Source: Streptomyces parvus (GTDB lineage Bacteria; Actinomycetota; Actinomycetes; Streptomycetales; Streptomycetaceae). From it: a stretch of DNA of 64,000 bases. Of the stretch, positions 24,069 through 32,740 are shown piece after piece; positions within the stretch are counted from its first letter, which is position 1, and each line of letters begins with the position of its first letter. Under the pieces are notes generated by a model. It searched no databases and was not told where the DNA came from. It saw only the letters and a list, made by a program, of their open reading frames with translations. The position numbers and the translations under genes are program-made. The DNA lies in assembly GCF_014648875.1 (NCBI RefSeq), contig NZ_BMRY01000006.1, forward strand, positions 399,029-463,028, read 5' to 3'.

Positions 24069-25343
24069 TTAGAGGCCGACCTCGCGCATCAGCATGCCGA
24101 CCTCGGTGTTGGTGAGGCGGCGCAGCCAGCCGGACTTCTGGTCGCCCAGCGGGATCGGCCCGAAGGACGTCCGCACGAGCCGCTCGACCGGGAAGCCGGC
24201 CTCGGCCAGCATCCGGCGGACGATGTGCTTGCGGCCCTCGTGGAGTGTCACCTCGACCAGGTAGTTCTTGCCGGTGTTCTCGACGACGCGGAAGTGGTCG
24301 GCGCGGGCGTAGCCGTCCTCCAGCTGGATGCCGTCCTTGAGCCGCTTGCCGAGGTCGCGCGGCAGCGGGCCCTGGATGGCGGCCAGGTAGGTCTTCTTCA
24401 CGCCGTACTTCGGGTGCGTGAGGCGGTGGGCCAGCTCACCGTGGTTGGTGAGCATGATGATGCCCTCGGTCTCGGTGTCGAGCCGGCCGACGTGGAACAG
24501 CCGCGTCTCGCGGTTGTTCACGTAGTCGCCGAGGCACTGGCGGCCGTCCGGGTCCTCCATCGAGGAGACGACACCCGCGGGCTTGTTCAGCGCGAAGAAG
24601 AGATACGACTGGGCGGCGACGGTGAGGCCGTCGACCTTGATCTCGTCCTTGTGCACGTCGACGCGCATGCCCTGCTCGACGACGATCTCGCCGTTGACCT
24701 CGACGCGGGCCTGCTCGATCAGCTCCTCGCACGCGCGGCGCGAGCCCATGCCGGCCCGGGCGAGGACCTTCTGCAGCCGCTCGCCCTCCTGCTCGGCGCC
24801 CGGGTGGGTCTTGGGCAGCTTGATGTCGGGCTTGTTCGCGTACCGGTCGCGGTTGCGCTGCTCGATCTTGGCGTCCAGCTCCCGGGGGCGCGAGGGGGAG
24901 CCGCCGCGCCGGAAGCCGCCGCCGCTGCCGCCCTGCGCGGACTTCGGGCCGCCCTTGGCGCCGCCACGGGCCGCCGTGCCACGGCCCTTGCGGGGGCCGT
25001 CCTGGCCGCCGCGGGCGCCGGGGGCGTCGTTGCCGACGTCGTAGCGGCGCTCCTCGGGGCGGGGACGGCGGGGGCGCTGGTCCTGCTCGTCGCGCCCGCC
25101 CTGGAAGCCCTGGCGGCCGCCCTGGCCGCCGGAACGACCGCCCTGGCCGCTGCCGCCGCGTCCGCCGCCGCCCTGGCCACCGGAGCGTCCGCCCTGGCCG
25201 CCGCCCTGGCCCTGGCGGAAGGACCCGCCGCCGCGGCCACCCTGACCGCGCCCGCCGCCGCCCTGACCGCCGGGACGACCGCCCTGGCCGCCGCTCCGGC
25301 CGCTGCCGCCGCCGCTTCCGCTGTTCCTGCCACTGCTTCGCAT
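24069..25343 (-). CDS. Pseudouridine synthase (RluB/RsuA family) with long RGG-like N-terminus
   Basis: From ATG 25343 (TGATG overlap with the scpB stop) this encodes 424 residues. About the first 135 are Gly/Gln/Arg-rich low-complexity sequence (GGQGGRSGGQGGGGRGG and similar), an RNA-binding-like tail. An S4 domain follows (GERLQKVLARAGMGSRRACE), then the catalytic core with FALNKPAGVVSSMEDP and the catalytic-Asp motif HVGRLDTETEGIIMLTNHG. It ends with LHEGRKHIVRRMLAEAGF. It should isomerise a specific uridine in 23S (RluB-like) or 16S rRNA. The scpA-scpB-rluB order is conserved in actinobacteria. The exact target base cannot be told here. Confidence 0.92.
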   Translation of the reverse strand: MRSSGRNSGSGGGSGRSGGQGGRPGGQGGGGRGQGGRGGGSFRQGQGGGQGGRSGGQGGGGRGGSGQGGRSGGQGGRQGFQGGRDEQDQRPRRPRPEERRYDVGNDAPGARGGQDGPRKGRGTAARGGAKGGPKSAQGGSGGGFRRGGSPSRPRELDAKIEQRNRDRYANKPDIKLPKTHPGAEQEGERLQKVLARAGMGSRRACEELIEQARVEVNGEIVVEQGMRVDVHKDEIKVDGLTVAAQSYLFFALNKPAGVVSSMEDPDGRQCLGDYVNNRETRLFHVGRLDTETEGIIMLTNHGELAHRLTHPKYGVKKTYLAAIQGPLPRDLGKRLKDGIQLEDGYARADHFRVVENTGKNYLVEVTLHEGRKHIVRRMLAEAGFPVERLVRTSFGPIPLGDQKSGWLRRLTNTEVGMLMREVGL

Positions 25344-25999
25344 CAAAATTCCGTCTTGTCGTCTGCGTGAGTATCCGGGGTGTCCGGTGCGTCCGGATCG
25401 AACGACGGCACACCCTCTAGCGTCTCAGCCTCGATCGCGTCCGCCTCCGGGAGGAAGGGCGCGAGCTCCGGGAGCTCGTCCAGGCCGCGCAGGCCCATTC
25501 GCTCCAGAAAGTAGTTCGTCGTCCTGTACAGGATCGCACCTGTTTCGGGTTCCGCGCCCGCCTCGGCCACCAGGCCCCTCTGGAGGAGGGTCCGCATGAC
25601 CCCGTCGCAGTTGACTCCGCGGACCGCCGAGACCCGCGAGCGGCTCACCGGCTGCCGGTACGCGACGACCGCCAGGGTCTCCAGCGCGGCCTGGGTGAGC
25701 CGGGCGTGCTGGCCGTCCAGGACGAAGCCCTCCACGGCCGCCGCGTACTCGGGCCGGGTGTAGAACCGCCAGCCGCCCGCGACGAGCCGCAGGTCGAAGC
25801 CCCGGCGCTGCACGGTGTACTCGTCGGCCAGCTCCCGCAGCGCGTCCGCCACGGCTCTGCGGGGCCGCTGGAGCACCTTGGCGAGGTGGTCGACGGTCGC
25901 GGGCTCGTCGACGACCATGAGGACCGCCTCCAGGGCGGGCTTGAGGTCGAGCGAGGCGACCGCGCCCTCGTCCCGCTCCTGATCCGGCTGCTCGCTCAT
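25343..25999 (-). CDS. scpB: Segregation and condensation protein B
   Basis: This 218-residue protein starts at ATG 25999, overlapping the scpA stop by 4 bp. It has the two winged-helix domains of ScpB: LKPALEAVLMVVDEPATVDH..., then HARLTQAALETLAVVAYRQP and SRSRVSAVRGVNCDGVMRTL. The family motif TTNYFLERMGLRGLDELPEL is also present. An acidic tail (FDPDAPDTPDTHADD) ends the protein. With ScpA it forms the kleisin part of SMC condensin, which organises and segregates the chromosome. Confidence 0.95.
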   Translation of the reverse strand: MSEQPDQERDEGAVASLDLKPALEAVLMVVDEPATVDHLAKVLQRPRRAVADALRELADEYTVQRRGFDLRLVAGGWRFYTRPEYAAAVEGFVLDGQHARLTQAALETLAVVAYRQPVSRSRVSAVRGVNCDGVMRTLLQRGLVAEAGAEPETGAILYRTTNYFLERMGLRGLDELPELAPFLPEADAIEAETLEGVPSFDPDAPDTPDTHADDKTEF

Positions 26000-27030
26000 T
26001 CCCGTACGCCCTCCTCGTCCGTGCCGCCGTTCAGCTCCTGGTCGAACTCGTCCGTCACCACCGGCTCCGCGCCCTCCCCGCCGCACCAGGCCACCAGCAG
26101 GTCGCCCAGCGCCTCGTCCTGGTCCAGCGTGACGGCCTTCTCGCGGTACAGCTCCAGCAGGGCCAGGAACCGGGCCACCACGGTCAGGGTGTCCGGGGCG
26201 TCCTCGGTCAGCGTCCGGAAGCTGACCGCCTCCCCGGCCGCGCGCAGCCGCTCCACCACCAGGCCCGCCTGTTCCCGGACGCTGACCAGGGGGGCGTGGA
26301 TGTGGTCCACGTACACCTGGGGCTTCGGCTTCGGCTGCATCGCCTTCACCGCGAGCTTCGCGAAGCCCTCGGGCCCGATGCTGATGACCACCTCGGGCAG
26401 CAGCTCGGCGTGCTGGTCCTCCAGGCCGACCGTACGCGGGTGGCGGCGGGCCTCCGACTCCAGGCGGCCCTGGAAGATCTCGGCGATCTGCTTGTACGCG
26501 CGGTACTGGAGCAGCCGCGCGAAGAGCAGGTCCCGCGCCTCCAGCAGCGCCAGGTCCGCCTCGTCCTCGACCTCGGCAGCGGGCAGCAGCCGGGCGGCCT
26601 TCAGGTCGAGGAGGGTGGCGGCGACGACAAGGAACTCGGTGGTCTGGTCGAGGTCCCAGTCGGGGCCCATGGCGCGGATGTACGCCATGAACTCGTCGGT
26701 GACCTTGGAGAGCGCGACCTCGGTCACGTCCAGCTTGTGCTTGGAGATCAGCTGGAGAAGGAGGTCGAAGGGGCCCTCGAAGTTCACGAGGCGGACGGTG
26801 AACCGCTTGTCGTCGGGCTCGGGCTCGGGCGCGCGCTCCGGCCCTGCCGGTACGGGAACGGCTTCCGGCTCCGGTACGGCCTCCGGCCCGGCCGCGGACT
26901 CCCTGACGGGCTCCGGTACGGATTCCGGCTCGGCTACCGGTACGGGCTCCGGCTCCGGAAACGCCGCCACGCCCGGTCCCCGGCCCAGGGCGCGGCGGCG
27001 CGGGGCGGCGGGATCGTCGGGCGTGGGCAT
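25996..27030 (-). CDS. scpA: Segregation and condensation protein A
   Basis: The 344-residue kleisin begins with about 70 residues of Pro/Glu/Val repeats (PEPEPVPVAEPESVPEPV), probably disordered. The conserved ScpA body then follows: FTVRLVNFEGPFDLLLQLIS, KHKLDVTEVALSKVTDEFMA and FLVVAATLLDLKAARLLP. A C-terminal winged helix contains VSFRTLTEDAPDTLTVVARF and LALLELYREKAVTLDQDE. It bridges SMC heads with ScpB. It lies 82 bp after the small gene at 27113 in the parA-scpA-scpB-rluB run. Confidence 0.95.
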   Translation of the reverse strand: MPTPDDPAAPRRRALGRGPGVAAFPEPEPVPVAEPESVPEPVRESAAGPEAVPEPEAVPVPAGPERAPEPEPDDKRFTVRLVNFEGPFDLLLQLISKHKLDVTEVALSKVTDEFMAYIRAMGPDWDLDQTTEFLVVAATLLDLKAARLLPAAEVEDEADLALLEARDLLFARLLQYRAYKQIAEIFQGRLESEARRHPRTVGLEDQHAELLPEVVISIGPEGFAKLAVKAMQPKPKPQVYVDHIHAPLVSVREQAGLVVERLRAAGEAVSFRTLTEDAPDTLTVVARFLALLELYREKAVTLDQDEALGDLLVAWCGGEGAEPVVTDEFDQELNGGTDEEGVRE

Positions 27031-27112
27031 GGGGGTCCAGGGGTGGGGCGGCGGCGGTGGCGGGTCCCCGCGGTCGGGGGCCCTGCGGGGCAGGCTACCC
27101 GCGCCGTGCCGG

Positions 27113-27685
27113 TCAGCGGCCGCGCAGCCGCCGTACGAGGATGCTCGCGTCGCCCCGGGACTCCAGGTCGGCGAGGACCACCGCCACCGCCTCGCGGACG
27201 ATACGGCCCCGGTCGACGGCGAGGCCGTGTTCGCCGCGCAGGACGAGCCGGGCGTGTTCGAGGTCCATCAGCTCCTCGGCGGAGACGTAGACCGTGATCT
27301 TCTCGTCGTGGCGTTCCCGGCCGCTGGGGCGGCGGTTCGCGCCGCGTGCGCCGCGCCTGCGCTGGGGCTGGACCGCCGGTTGCTGCTCGGCCGGGGCGGC
27401 GGAGGGGGCGGGACGCTCACCGGCCTTGGCGGAGGGGGCTCGCTCGCCCTCGCCGCCACGGCCGCGTGCGTCGCCGCCGTCGGCGTCGGCCGCGGCGTGC
27501 TCCTCACGGTCGGCGGACGACGGGGCCTGGCCGGAGGGATCGCTCTCCCCGGCGGGCGCGGGCACCCGTGGCTCGCCGTTCGCCTTGCGCCGCCGCTCCG
27601 CGGGGGAGGACGGCTGGAGGCCCATCCCGCCTCCGGTGGTACGGAACAGTTCGTCGGCCCCCGGCAGACTCACTCGGCGTGACAC
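27113..27685 (-). CDS. Hypothetical protein between parA and scpA, possible ribbon-helix-helix C-terminus
   Basis: A 190-residue product starts at GTG 27685, overlapping parA by 16 bp. The first 120 residues are low-complexity, charged and Ala/Pro-rich. The conserved part is the end: HDEKITVYVSAEELMDLEHA, RLVLRGEHGLAVDRGRIVRE and AVAVVLADLESRGDASILVR. A strand (KITVYVSAEEL) followed by two helices resembles ribbon-helix-helix DNA-binding domains like those that partner ParA proteins in plasmids. It may be the partner of this orphan ParA, since no parB or parS is nearby. The function is inference. Confidence 0.65.
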   Translation of the reverse strand: MSRRVSLPGADELFRTTGGGMGLQPSSPAERRRKANGEPRVPAPAGESDPSGQAPSSADREEHAAADADGGDARGRGGEGERAPSAKAGERPAPSAAPAEQQPAVQPQRRRGARGANRRPSGRERHDEKITVYVSAEELMDLEHARLVLRGEHGLAVDRGRIVREAVAVVLADLESRGDASILVRRLRGR

Positions 27686-28830
27686 CGGGCGAGCACCTCC
27701 CTGGCGAGCTGGCGATAGGCGGCGGCGCCGACCGAGTTGGAGGCGTAGGTGGTGATGGGCTCACCGGCGACCGTGGTCTCCGGGAAGCGGACCGTGCGCC
27801 CGATGACCGTGTGGTAGACGTGCTCGTCGAAGGCCTCGACGACGCGCGCCAGGACCTCGCGGCTGTGCACCGTACGGGAGTCGTACATGGTGGCGAGGAT
27901 GCCGTCGAGCTCCAGCTCCGGGTTGAGCCGCTCCTGGACCTTCTCGATGGTCTCGGTGAGCAGCGCCACCCCGCGCAGCGCGAAGAACTCGCACTCCAGC
28001 GGCACTATGACCTTGTGAGCGGCCGTCAGGGCGTTCACGGTGAGCAGACCGAGCGAGGGCTGACAGTCGATCACGATGTAGTCGTAGTCGGCCATCAGCG
28101 GCTTCAGGGCGCGCTGGAGCGTGGACTCGCGGGCCACCTCGCTGACGAGCTGCACCTCGGCCGCGGAGAGGTCGATGTTGCTGGGCAGCAGGTCCATGTT
28201 GGGGACCGCGGTCTTGAGCAGGACGTCGTCGGCCGCCATGCCCCGCTCCATGAGCAGGTTGTAGACGGTGAGGTCCAGCTCCATCGGGTTGACCCCGAGG
28301 CCGACGGAGAGCGCGCCCTGCGGGTCGAAGTCGACGAGCAGGACCCGGCGTCCGTACTCCGCGAGCGCGGCGCCCAGGTTGATGGTCGACGTGGTCTTGC
28401 CGACGCCGCCCTTCTGGTTGCACATCGCGATGATCTTCGCGGGGCCGTGGTCGGTCAGGGGACCCGGGATCGGGAAGTACGGCAGGGGCCGTCCGGTCGG
28501 GCCGATGCGCTCGCGGCGCTGACGCGCGGCGTCGGGCGCGAGGGTGGCCGCGTACTCCGGATCGGGTTCGTACTCGGCGTCGGGGTCGTAGAAGTGCCCC
28601 TCGGGCACCTCGGCGAAGTCGGCGAAGCGGTCGGTGTCCCGGCTGCTCTCGTTGCCGGCCGTGGCGTTCACGTGTGGGCCGTCCATCATCTGGGGGGCTG
28701 TCGTCATGTGCTGTTGGGTGGCGAAGGTGCGGACCGCGACGGAGCCGACAGCTTCGAGCCCGATCGGGCTCAGACCCCGTACAGGCATCCCTGGTTGACC
28801 ACCCCCAGGAGTAATTGTCGACTCATTCAC
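27670..28830 (-). CDS. ParA-family ATPase
   Basis: The 386-residue protein starts at GTG 28830 behind AAGGAGG. An unstructured N-terminus of about 130 residues precedes the deviant Walker A KGGVGKTT (140-147), then LVDFDPQGALSVGLGVNP and DYIVIDCQPSLGLLTVNAL (Walker B). It ends in VGAAAYRQLAREVLARCHAE. This is a MinD/ParA dimerising ATPase of the Soj type. It is not the oriC-linked ParA, which sits beside parB; this copy heads the scpA-scpB-rluB run, as Rv1708 does in M. tuberculosis. It probably positions or loads the condensin machinery, but that role is not established. Confidence 0.9.
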   Translation of the reverse strand: MNESTITPGGGQPGMPVRGLSPIGLEAVGSVAVRTFATQQHMTTAPQMMDGPHVNATAGNESSRDTDRFADFAEVPEGHFYDPDAEYEPDPEYAATLAPDAARQRRERIGPTGRPLPYFPIPGPLTDHGPAKIIAMCNQKGGVGKTTSTINLGAALAEYGRRVLLVDFDPQGALSVGLGVNPMELDLTVYNLLMERGMAADDVLLKTAVPNMDLLPSNIDLSAAEVQLVSEVARESTLQRALKPLMADYDYIVIDCQPSLGLLTVNALTAAHKVIVPLECEFFALRGVALLTETIEKVQERLNPELELDGILATMYDSRTVHSREVLARVVEAFDEHVYHTVIGRTVRFPETTVAGEPITTYASNSVGAAAYRQLAREVLARCHAE

Positions 28831-29156
28831 AAGTCGTCTTACCTCCTTGGACGTGACCAGGCAACTTATCGATAGGTCAGCGTGGCACCATGCCGACGAT
28901 TGGCGACTCTATGGCGTGTCACCGGTCCGCAGCAACACAATCCGCCGGACCCGGCCCGATGTGTCGGCAATCGAACGCCTCGCTGTCAAGGGTGCACAGC
29001 GACCAAGCCGCACATTTCGCCGCCGTACGAAACGGGTAAAGGGTTATGTTCGGCGCGAGTTGCGCAAGGGCCTCACGGGGCCCGATACGCCTGCGGCCGG
29101 ACCTTGCGCGGCAAGGTCCGGCCGGAGTCCCGATGTTGACGAAGTCGGTTGACCCG
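28831..29156. other. Intergenic region upstream of parA
   Basis: These 326 bp lie between the ald stop and the parA start, both on the minus strand. They hold the ald terminator (29094-29124) and, nearer parA, an AT-richer patch around 28860-28915 likely to contain the parA promoter. No parS-like 16-bp palindrome was seen, and no further gene. Confidence 0.5.
29094..29124 (-). terminator. Terminator after ald
   Basis: A perfect 14-bp stem (CGGCCGGACCTTGC and its complement) with a 3-nt loop lies 33-63 bp beyond the ald stop. There is no T-tract, as is usual for this GC content. Confidence 0.78.
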
Positions 29157-30281
29157 TCAGCCGAGGAGCGTGCTCAGCTCGACGTGCGGGAGACCGTGCG
29201 CCTCGGCCACCTCGCGGTAAACCACCTGTCCCTCATGGGTGTTGAGGCCCTTGGCCAGCGCGGCGTCGCGGCGCAGGGCGTCCGCCCAGCCACGGTTGGC
29301 GAGCTCCACGATGTAGGGAAGCGTCGCGTTGGTGAGCGCGTAGGTGGAGGTGTTCGGGACCGCGCCGGGCATGTTGGCGACGCAGTAGAAGACCGAGTCG
29401 TGGACCGGGAAGGTCGGCTCCGCGTGGGTCGTCGGACGCGAGTCCTCGAAGCAACCGCCCTGATCGATTGCAATGTCGACAAGTACACTTCCGGGCTTCA
29501 TCTTGGCGACGAGCTCGTTGGTCACCAGCTTCGGGGCCTTGGCTCCGGGGATCAGCACGGCGCCGATGACGAGGTCGGCCTCGACGACGGCCTTCTCCAG
29601 CTCGAAGGCGTTGGAGACGACGGTCTTCACCTTGGTGCCGAAGATCTTGTCGGCCTCGCGGAGCTTGTTGATGTCGCGGTCGAGCAGCGTGACGTGGAAG
29701 CCGAGGCCCACGGCGATCTGCGTGGCGTTCCAGCCGGAGACGCCGCCGCCGATGACGACGGCCTCACCGGCGTGGGTGCCGGGGACGCCGCCGGGCAGCA
29801 CGCCCCGGCCGCCGACCGAGCGCATCAGGTGGTACGCGCCGACCTGCGGGGCGAGGCGGCCCGCGACCTCGGACATCGGGGCGAGCAGCGGGAGCGCGCG
29901 GTTCGCGGTCTCGACCGTCTCGTAGGCGATGGCGGTGGTGCCGGAGGCCAGCAGCGCGTCGGTGCACTCGCGGGAGGCCGCGAGGTGCAGGTAGGTGAAG
30001 AGCGTCTGGTCCTTGCGGAGGCGGTGGTACTCCTCGGCGACCGGCTCCTTGACCTTCAGCAGCAGGTCGGCGGCGGCCCAGACCTCGTCGGCGGTGGCCA
30101 GGATCTGGGCGCCGGCGGCGACGTACTCGGCGTCGGGGATGGACGAGCCGACGCCGGCGTCGTGCTCGATGACGACCTGGTGGCCGTGGCGGACGAGCTC
30201 ATGCACTCCGGCGGGGGTGATCGCCACCCGGAACTCGTTGTTCTTGACTTCGCGGGGGATGCCGACCTTCACGTCGATCAC
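29157..30281 (-). CDS. ald: Alanine dehydrogenase
   Basis: This 374-residue protein begins at GTG 30281: MIDVKVGIPREVKNNEFRVA with ITPAGV, the pyruvate/alanine-binding start. Other conserved parts are LLLKVKEPVAEEYHRL (catalytic Lys), LFTYLHLAASRE (catalytic His) and the Rossmann loop AVVIGGGVSGWNATQIAVGL. VLVDIAIDQGGCFEDSRPTT and NMPGAVPNTSTYALTNATLP follow. It interconverts L-alanine and pyruvate plus ammonia with NAD, linking amino acid use to central metabolism. In streptomycetes it is often under an Lrp/AsnC-type regulator, but none is adjacent. A candidate -10 (TATATG) lies about 50 bp upstream of the start. Confidence 0.96.
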   Translation of the reverse strand: MIDVKVGIPREVKNNEFRVAITPAGVHELVRHGHQVVIEHDAGVGSSIPDAEYVAAGAQILATADEVWAAADLLLKVKEPVAEEYHRLRKDQTLFTYLHLAASRECTDALLASGTTAIAYETVETANRALPLLAPMSEVAGRLAPQVGAYHLMRSVGGRGVLPGGVPGTHAGEAVVIGGGVSGWNATQIAVGLGFHVTLLDRDINKLREADKIFGTKVKTVVSNAFELEKAVVEADLVIGAVLIPGAKAPKLVTNELVAKMKPGSVLVDIAIDQGGCFEDSRPTTHAEPTFPVHDSVFYCVANMPGAVPNTSTYALTNATLPYIVELANRGWADALRRDAALAKGLNTHEGQVVYREVAEAHGLPHVELSTLLG

Positions 30282-30415
30282 GGTCCTTGGCTCGGAGGGT
30301 CACCCGGGCACAACGGTGCACACCCGGACATATACAGCATAAATGGAGACGCCACGGAGGAACGCGGCAGAGCCAGTCTAATGAAGGACTTCGCGCTGTC
30401 TAGCCTTACAAAGCA

Positions 30416-32557
30416 TTAATTTTCTGTCGAAGCACTACGGATTTCGTAGGCTGAGGCCTCCTCGCCCAGCAATCTATCGGCTGCGCTCCGGTGCAACCGG
30501 GCCGCCGCGGGATCCCCGAGCCGGTCCAGCGTGTCCGCCAGCCGCAGCTGGAGCGCGGCCTGAAGCCGCACGTCACCGGCGCTCCGGGCCAGCTCGACGG
30601 CCTCCCGGCAGGTCTGGAGCGAGTCGTGCGGCCGGCCCGCGTACTCCTGGACCCGGGCGGCTTCACTGAGCGAGCGCGCCTGGGCCGCCGGGTCGCCGAG
30701 CCTGCGGTGGCCGGAGGCGGCGGCGCGCCAGTTCCGCAGGGCCTCGCCGTAGCGCCCGGCGTACGTGTGGACCGCCCCGAGCCGTCCGTAGAGCCGGGCC
30801 TCGTCGGCCCGCTCCCCCTGGGTGAGGCGCTGGGCGAGCGCCCGGCCGTACCAGTCGGCGGCCCGGTGGTAGTCCCCCAGCTCCTCGTACGCGCCGCCTA
30901 CGGATTCCATCGCGCGGCCGGTGGCGTACAGGTCCTTCGCGGCCTTTCCGGCGTCCAGCGCGGCCCGGTAGCGGGTCAGCGCCTCCCGGGTGCGGCCGGT
31001 GCGGGCGTCCAGGTCGGCCAGGTTCAGCAGGGCGGCGGCCTGTTCACGGGGCAGCTCGCGGCGGCGCGCCACGTCCAGCACGAGACCGTGCAGCCCGTAC
31101 AGCTCGGGGGCGGCCTCCTCGGTGCCCCGGTGCGCGGCCAGCGCCCGCACCAGGGCCGCGACCAGGCGGCGCGCCAGGGTGTCCAGCTCGCCGTCGGCCA
31201 CGGCGAGCCGGGCCGAGGCGAGCAGGGCGGGCTGCCGGACCCGCAGCCAGGCGCCCGCCTCCTCGGCGTTCGGGAAGCGCAGCGAGCGGGGCAGTCCGGC
31301 GACCTTGCCGCGGGCGGTCGACCCCTCGGGCTCGGCGATCGCGCGGCAGGCCTGGAGGCGGCGCACGGTCCGCTCCAGCATCCGGGCGCGGGCGAGCTGG
31401 ATCTCGGCCGGGCGGTCCCGGTCCTCCAGGAGGGCCCGCAGCATCGGGGAGAGGCAGCCGGGCACCGCGTACTGGGGGTGGGCCGCGCCGTCCGTCCGCA
31501 GCAGCCCGAGCTTCACGAAGTCGTCGAGGGTGGCGCGGGCGGCGGAGACCGAGCAGCCGGCCAGCGCGGAGGCGGTGTGGGCGTCGGCGAGTCCGGCGGG
31601 GGCGAGGGCCAGCAGGCGCAGTATCCGGGCGGCGGTCTGCGGCAGGGAGTCGTGGACGAGCCGGAAGGCGCGCGCAAGCGGGCGGGCGCCGACGGGCTGC
31701 TGTTCGTCGGGGTCGGGCAGCTCGCGCAACTGCCCCGTGACATCGGCGACGGAGGTCATGGGGTGGGCGGCGAGCAGGCCGCCCACCAGGGCGAGCGCCG
31801 CGGGCTGTCCCCCGCACTCCTCGGCCAGCCGCTCCGCGGTGCGGGGGTCGACGGTGATGCGGACCTGGCCGATGGCGCGGGCCAGCAGCCGCACCGCCGC
31901 GCCCTTCTCCAGCCCTCCGAGGGTGCAGGGCCGGACGTCGGGGATGCCGGTCAGCGGCCCGGTCGCGGTGGCGAGGACCAGGCAGTCGGGGTTCTCCGGG
32001 AGCAGCGGGTCGACCTGTTCGGCGTCGGCCGCGTCGTCGAGGACCAGGACGAGGCGGCGCCCGGCCAGGGCCTCGCGGACCAGCTCGGACAGCTCGTCCT
32101 GGTCGGCGCCGGGCGGGACCGCGATCCCGAGGAGGCCGAGGATCTCGCCGGCGGTGCGTTCGGTGGGGACCCGCTCGCCGTCGGGGTCGGTGAGACCGAC
32201 CCGCAGCACCCCGTCGGGGTAGTCGCCGGAGCCCGTGCCCGCGACGGCCCAGGGCAGGGCGCCCGTGGCGGCCCGGGCGGCCTGGGCGGTGTCGGTGCCG
32301 GCGAGCGCCCCGGCCAGCTCCTCGGCGAGTGCGCTGCGGCCGGAGCCGGGGCGGCCCGCGATGAGCAGGACCCGGGCGCGGGGGGCCTTGCGGCCGGCCA
32401 GGGTGTCCAGGCCGGCGCGCTCGATGTCCGCCCGGAGATCCTTCAACTCCCGTTCGCGTCCGAAGAATCGGGGTGGGGCGGCGCCGGACGGCTCCTCGGC
32501 CCCCGGGGCCCCCGGGGCCTTCGCCGGGCCGCTGGTGTCCACCGCCTGATCGGTCAC
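30416..32557 (-). CDS. STAND-type ATPase with tetratricopeptide repeats
   Basis: The 713-residue protein starts MTDQAVDTSGPAKAPG. FFGRERELKDLRADIERAGL introduces an AfsR/NB-ARC-like ATPase. The P-loop reads GRPGSGRS (68-75), with Arg74 where Walker A normally has Lys. RLVLVLDDAADAEQVDPLLP is the Walker B. A winged-helix segment and helical bundle follow, and from about residue 510 come TPR repeats (ALLNLADLDARTGRTREALT, SVGGAYEELGDYHRAADWYG and AVHTYAGRYGEALRNWRAAA). It has no DNA-binding domain of the SARP type, so it is more likely a signalling or scaffold protein than a direct regulator. It stands alone. Confidence 0.82.
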   Translation of the reverse strand: MTDQAVDTSGPAKAPGAPGAEEPSGAAPPRFFGRERELKDLRADIERAGLDTLAGRKAPRARVLLIAGRPGSGRSALAEELAGALAGTDTAQAARAATGALPWAVAGTGSGDYPDGVLRVGLTDPDGERVPTERTAGEILGLLGIAVPPGADQDELSELVREALAGRRLVLVLDDAADAEQVDPLLPENPDCLVLATATGPLTGIPDVRPCTLGGLEKGAAVRLLARAIGQVRITVDPRTAERLAEECGGQPAALALVGGLLAAHPMTSVADVTGQLRELPDPDEQQPVGARPLARAFRLVHDSLPQTAARILRLLALAPAGLADAHTASALAGCSVSAARATLDDFVKLGLLRTDGAAHPQYAVPGCLSPMLRALLEDRDRPAEIQLARARMLERTVRRLQACRAIAEPEGSTARGKVAGLPRSLRFPNAEEAGAWLRVRQPALLASARLAVADGELDTLARRLVAALVRALAAHRGTEEAAPELYGLHGLVLDVARRRELPREQAAALLNLADLDARTGRTREALTRYRAALDAGKAAKDLYATGRAMESVGGAYEELGDYHRAADWYGRALAQRLTQGERADEARLYGRLGAVHTYAGRYGEALRNWRAAASGHRRLGDPAAQARSLSEAARVQEYAGRPHDSLQTCREAVELARSAGDVRLQAALQLRLADTLDRLGDPAAARLHRSAADRLLGEEASAYEIRSASTEN

Positions 32558-32740
32558 GAGCCACGCTCCACTTCGCTGCGCGCGATGCCCGCCGGAACTC
32601 CGGTCGGGCGCGGTTCGAGCGTAGTTCAGCAGCGGGGACGATCACTGCGGAGCGAGGCGGGGCCGACCCCGATATCCCTCGATCGGATCAGCTTTTCTTC
32701 ATTTCGTACGACCGGGAGGGCCGGGGCGGCGGACGGACCG

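Noticed and set aside
24069..25370. Long Ala/Thr-rich plus-strand frame opposite the pseudouridine synthase
   Set aside because: It is the reverse reading of the Gly/Gln-rich N-terminus of that enzyme and shows no start signal or domain.
30416..32557. STAND protein as a phage-defence (Avs-like) gene
   Set aside because: No nuclease, TIR, protease or other effector domain and no defence neighbours are visible; the TPR-only tail fits regulatory STAND proteins.
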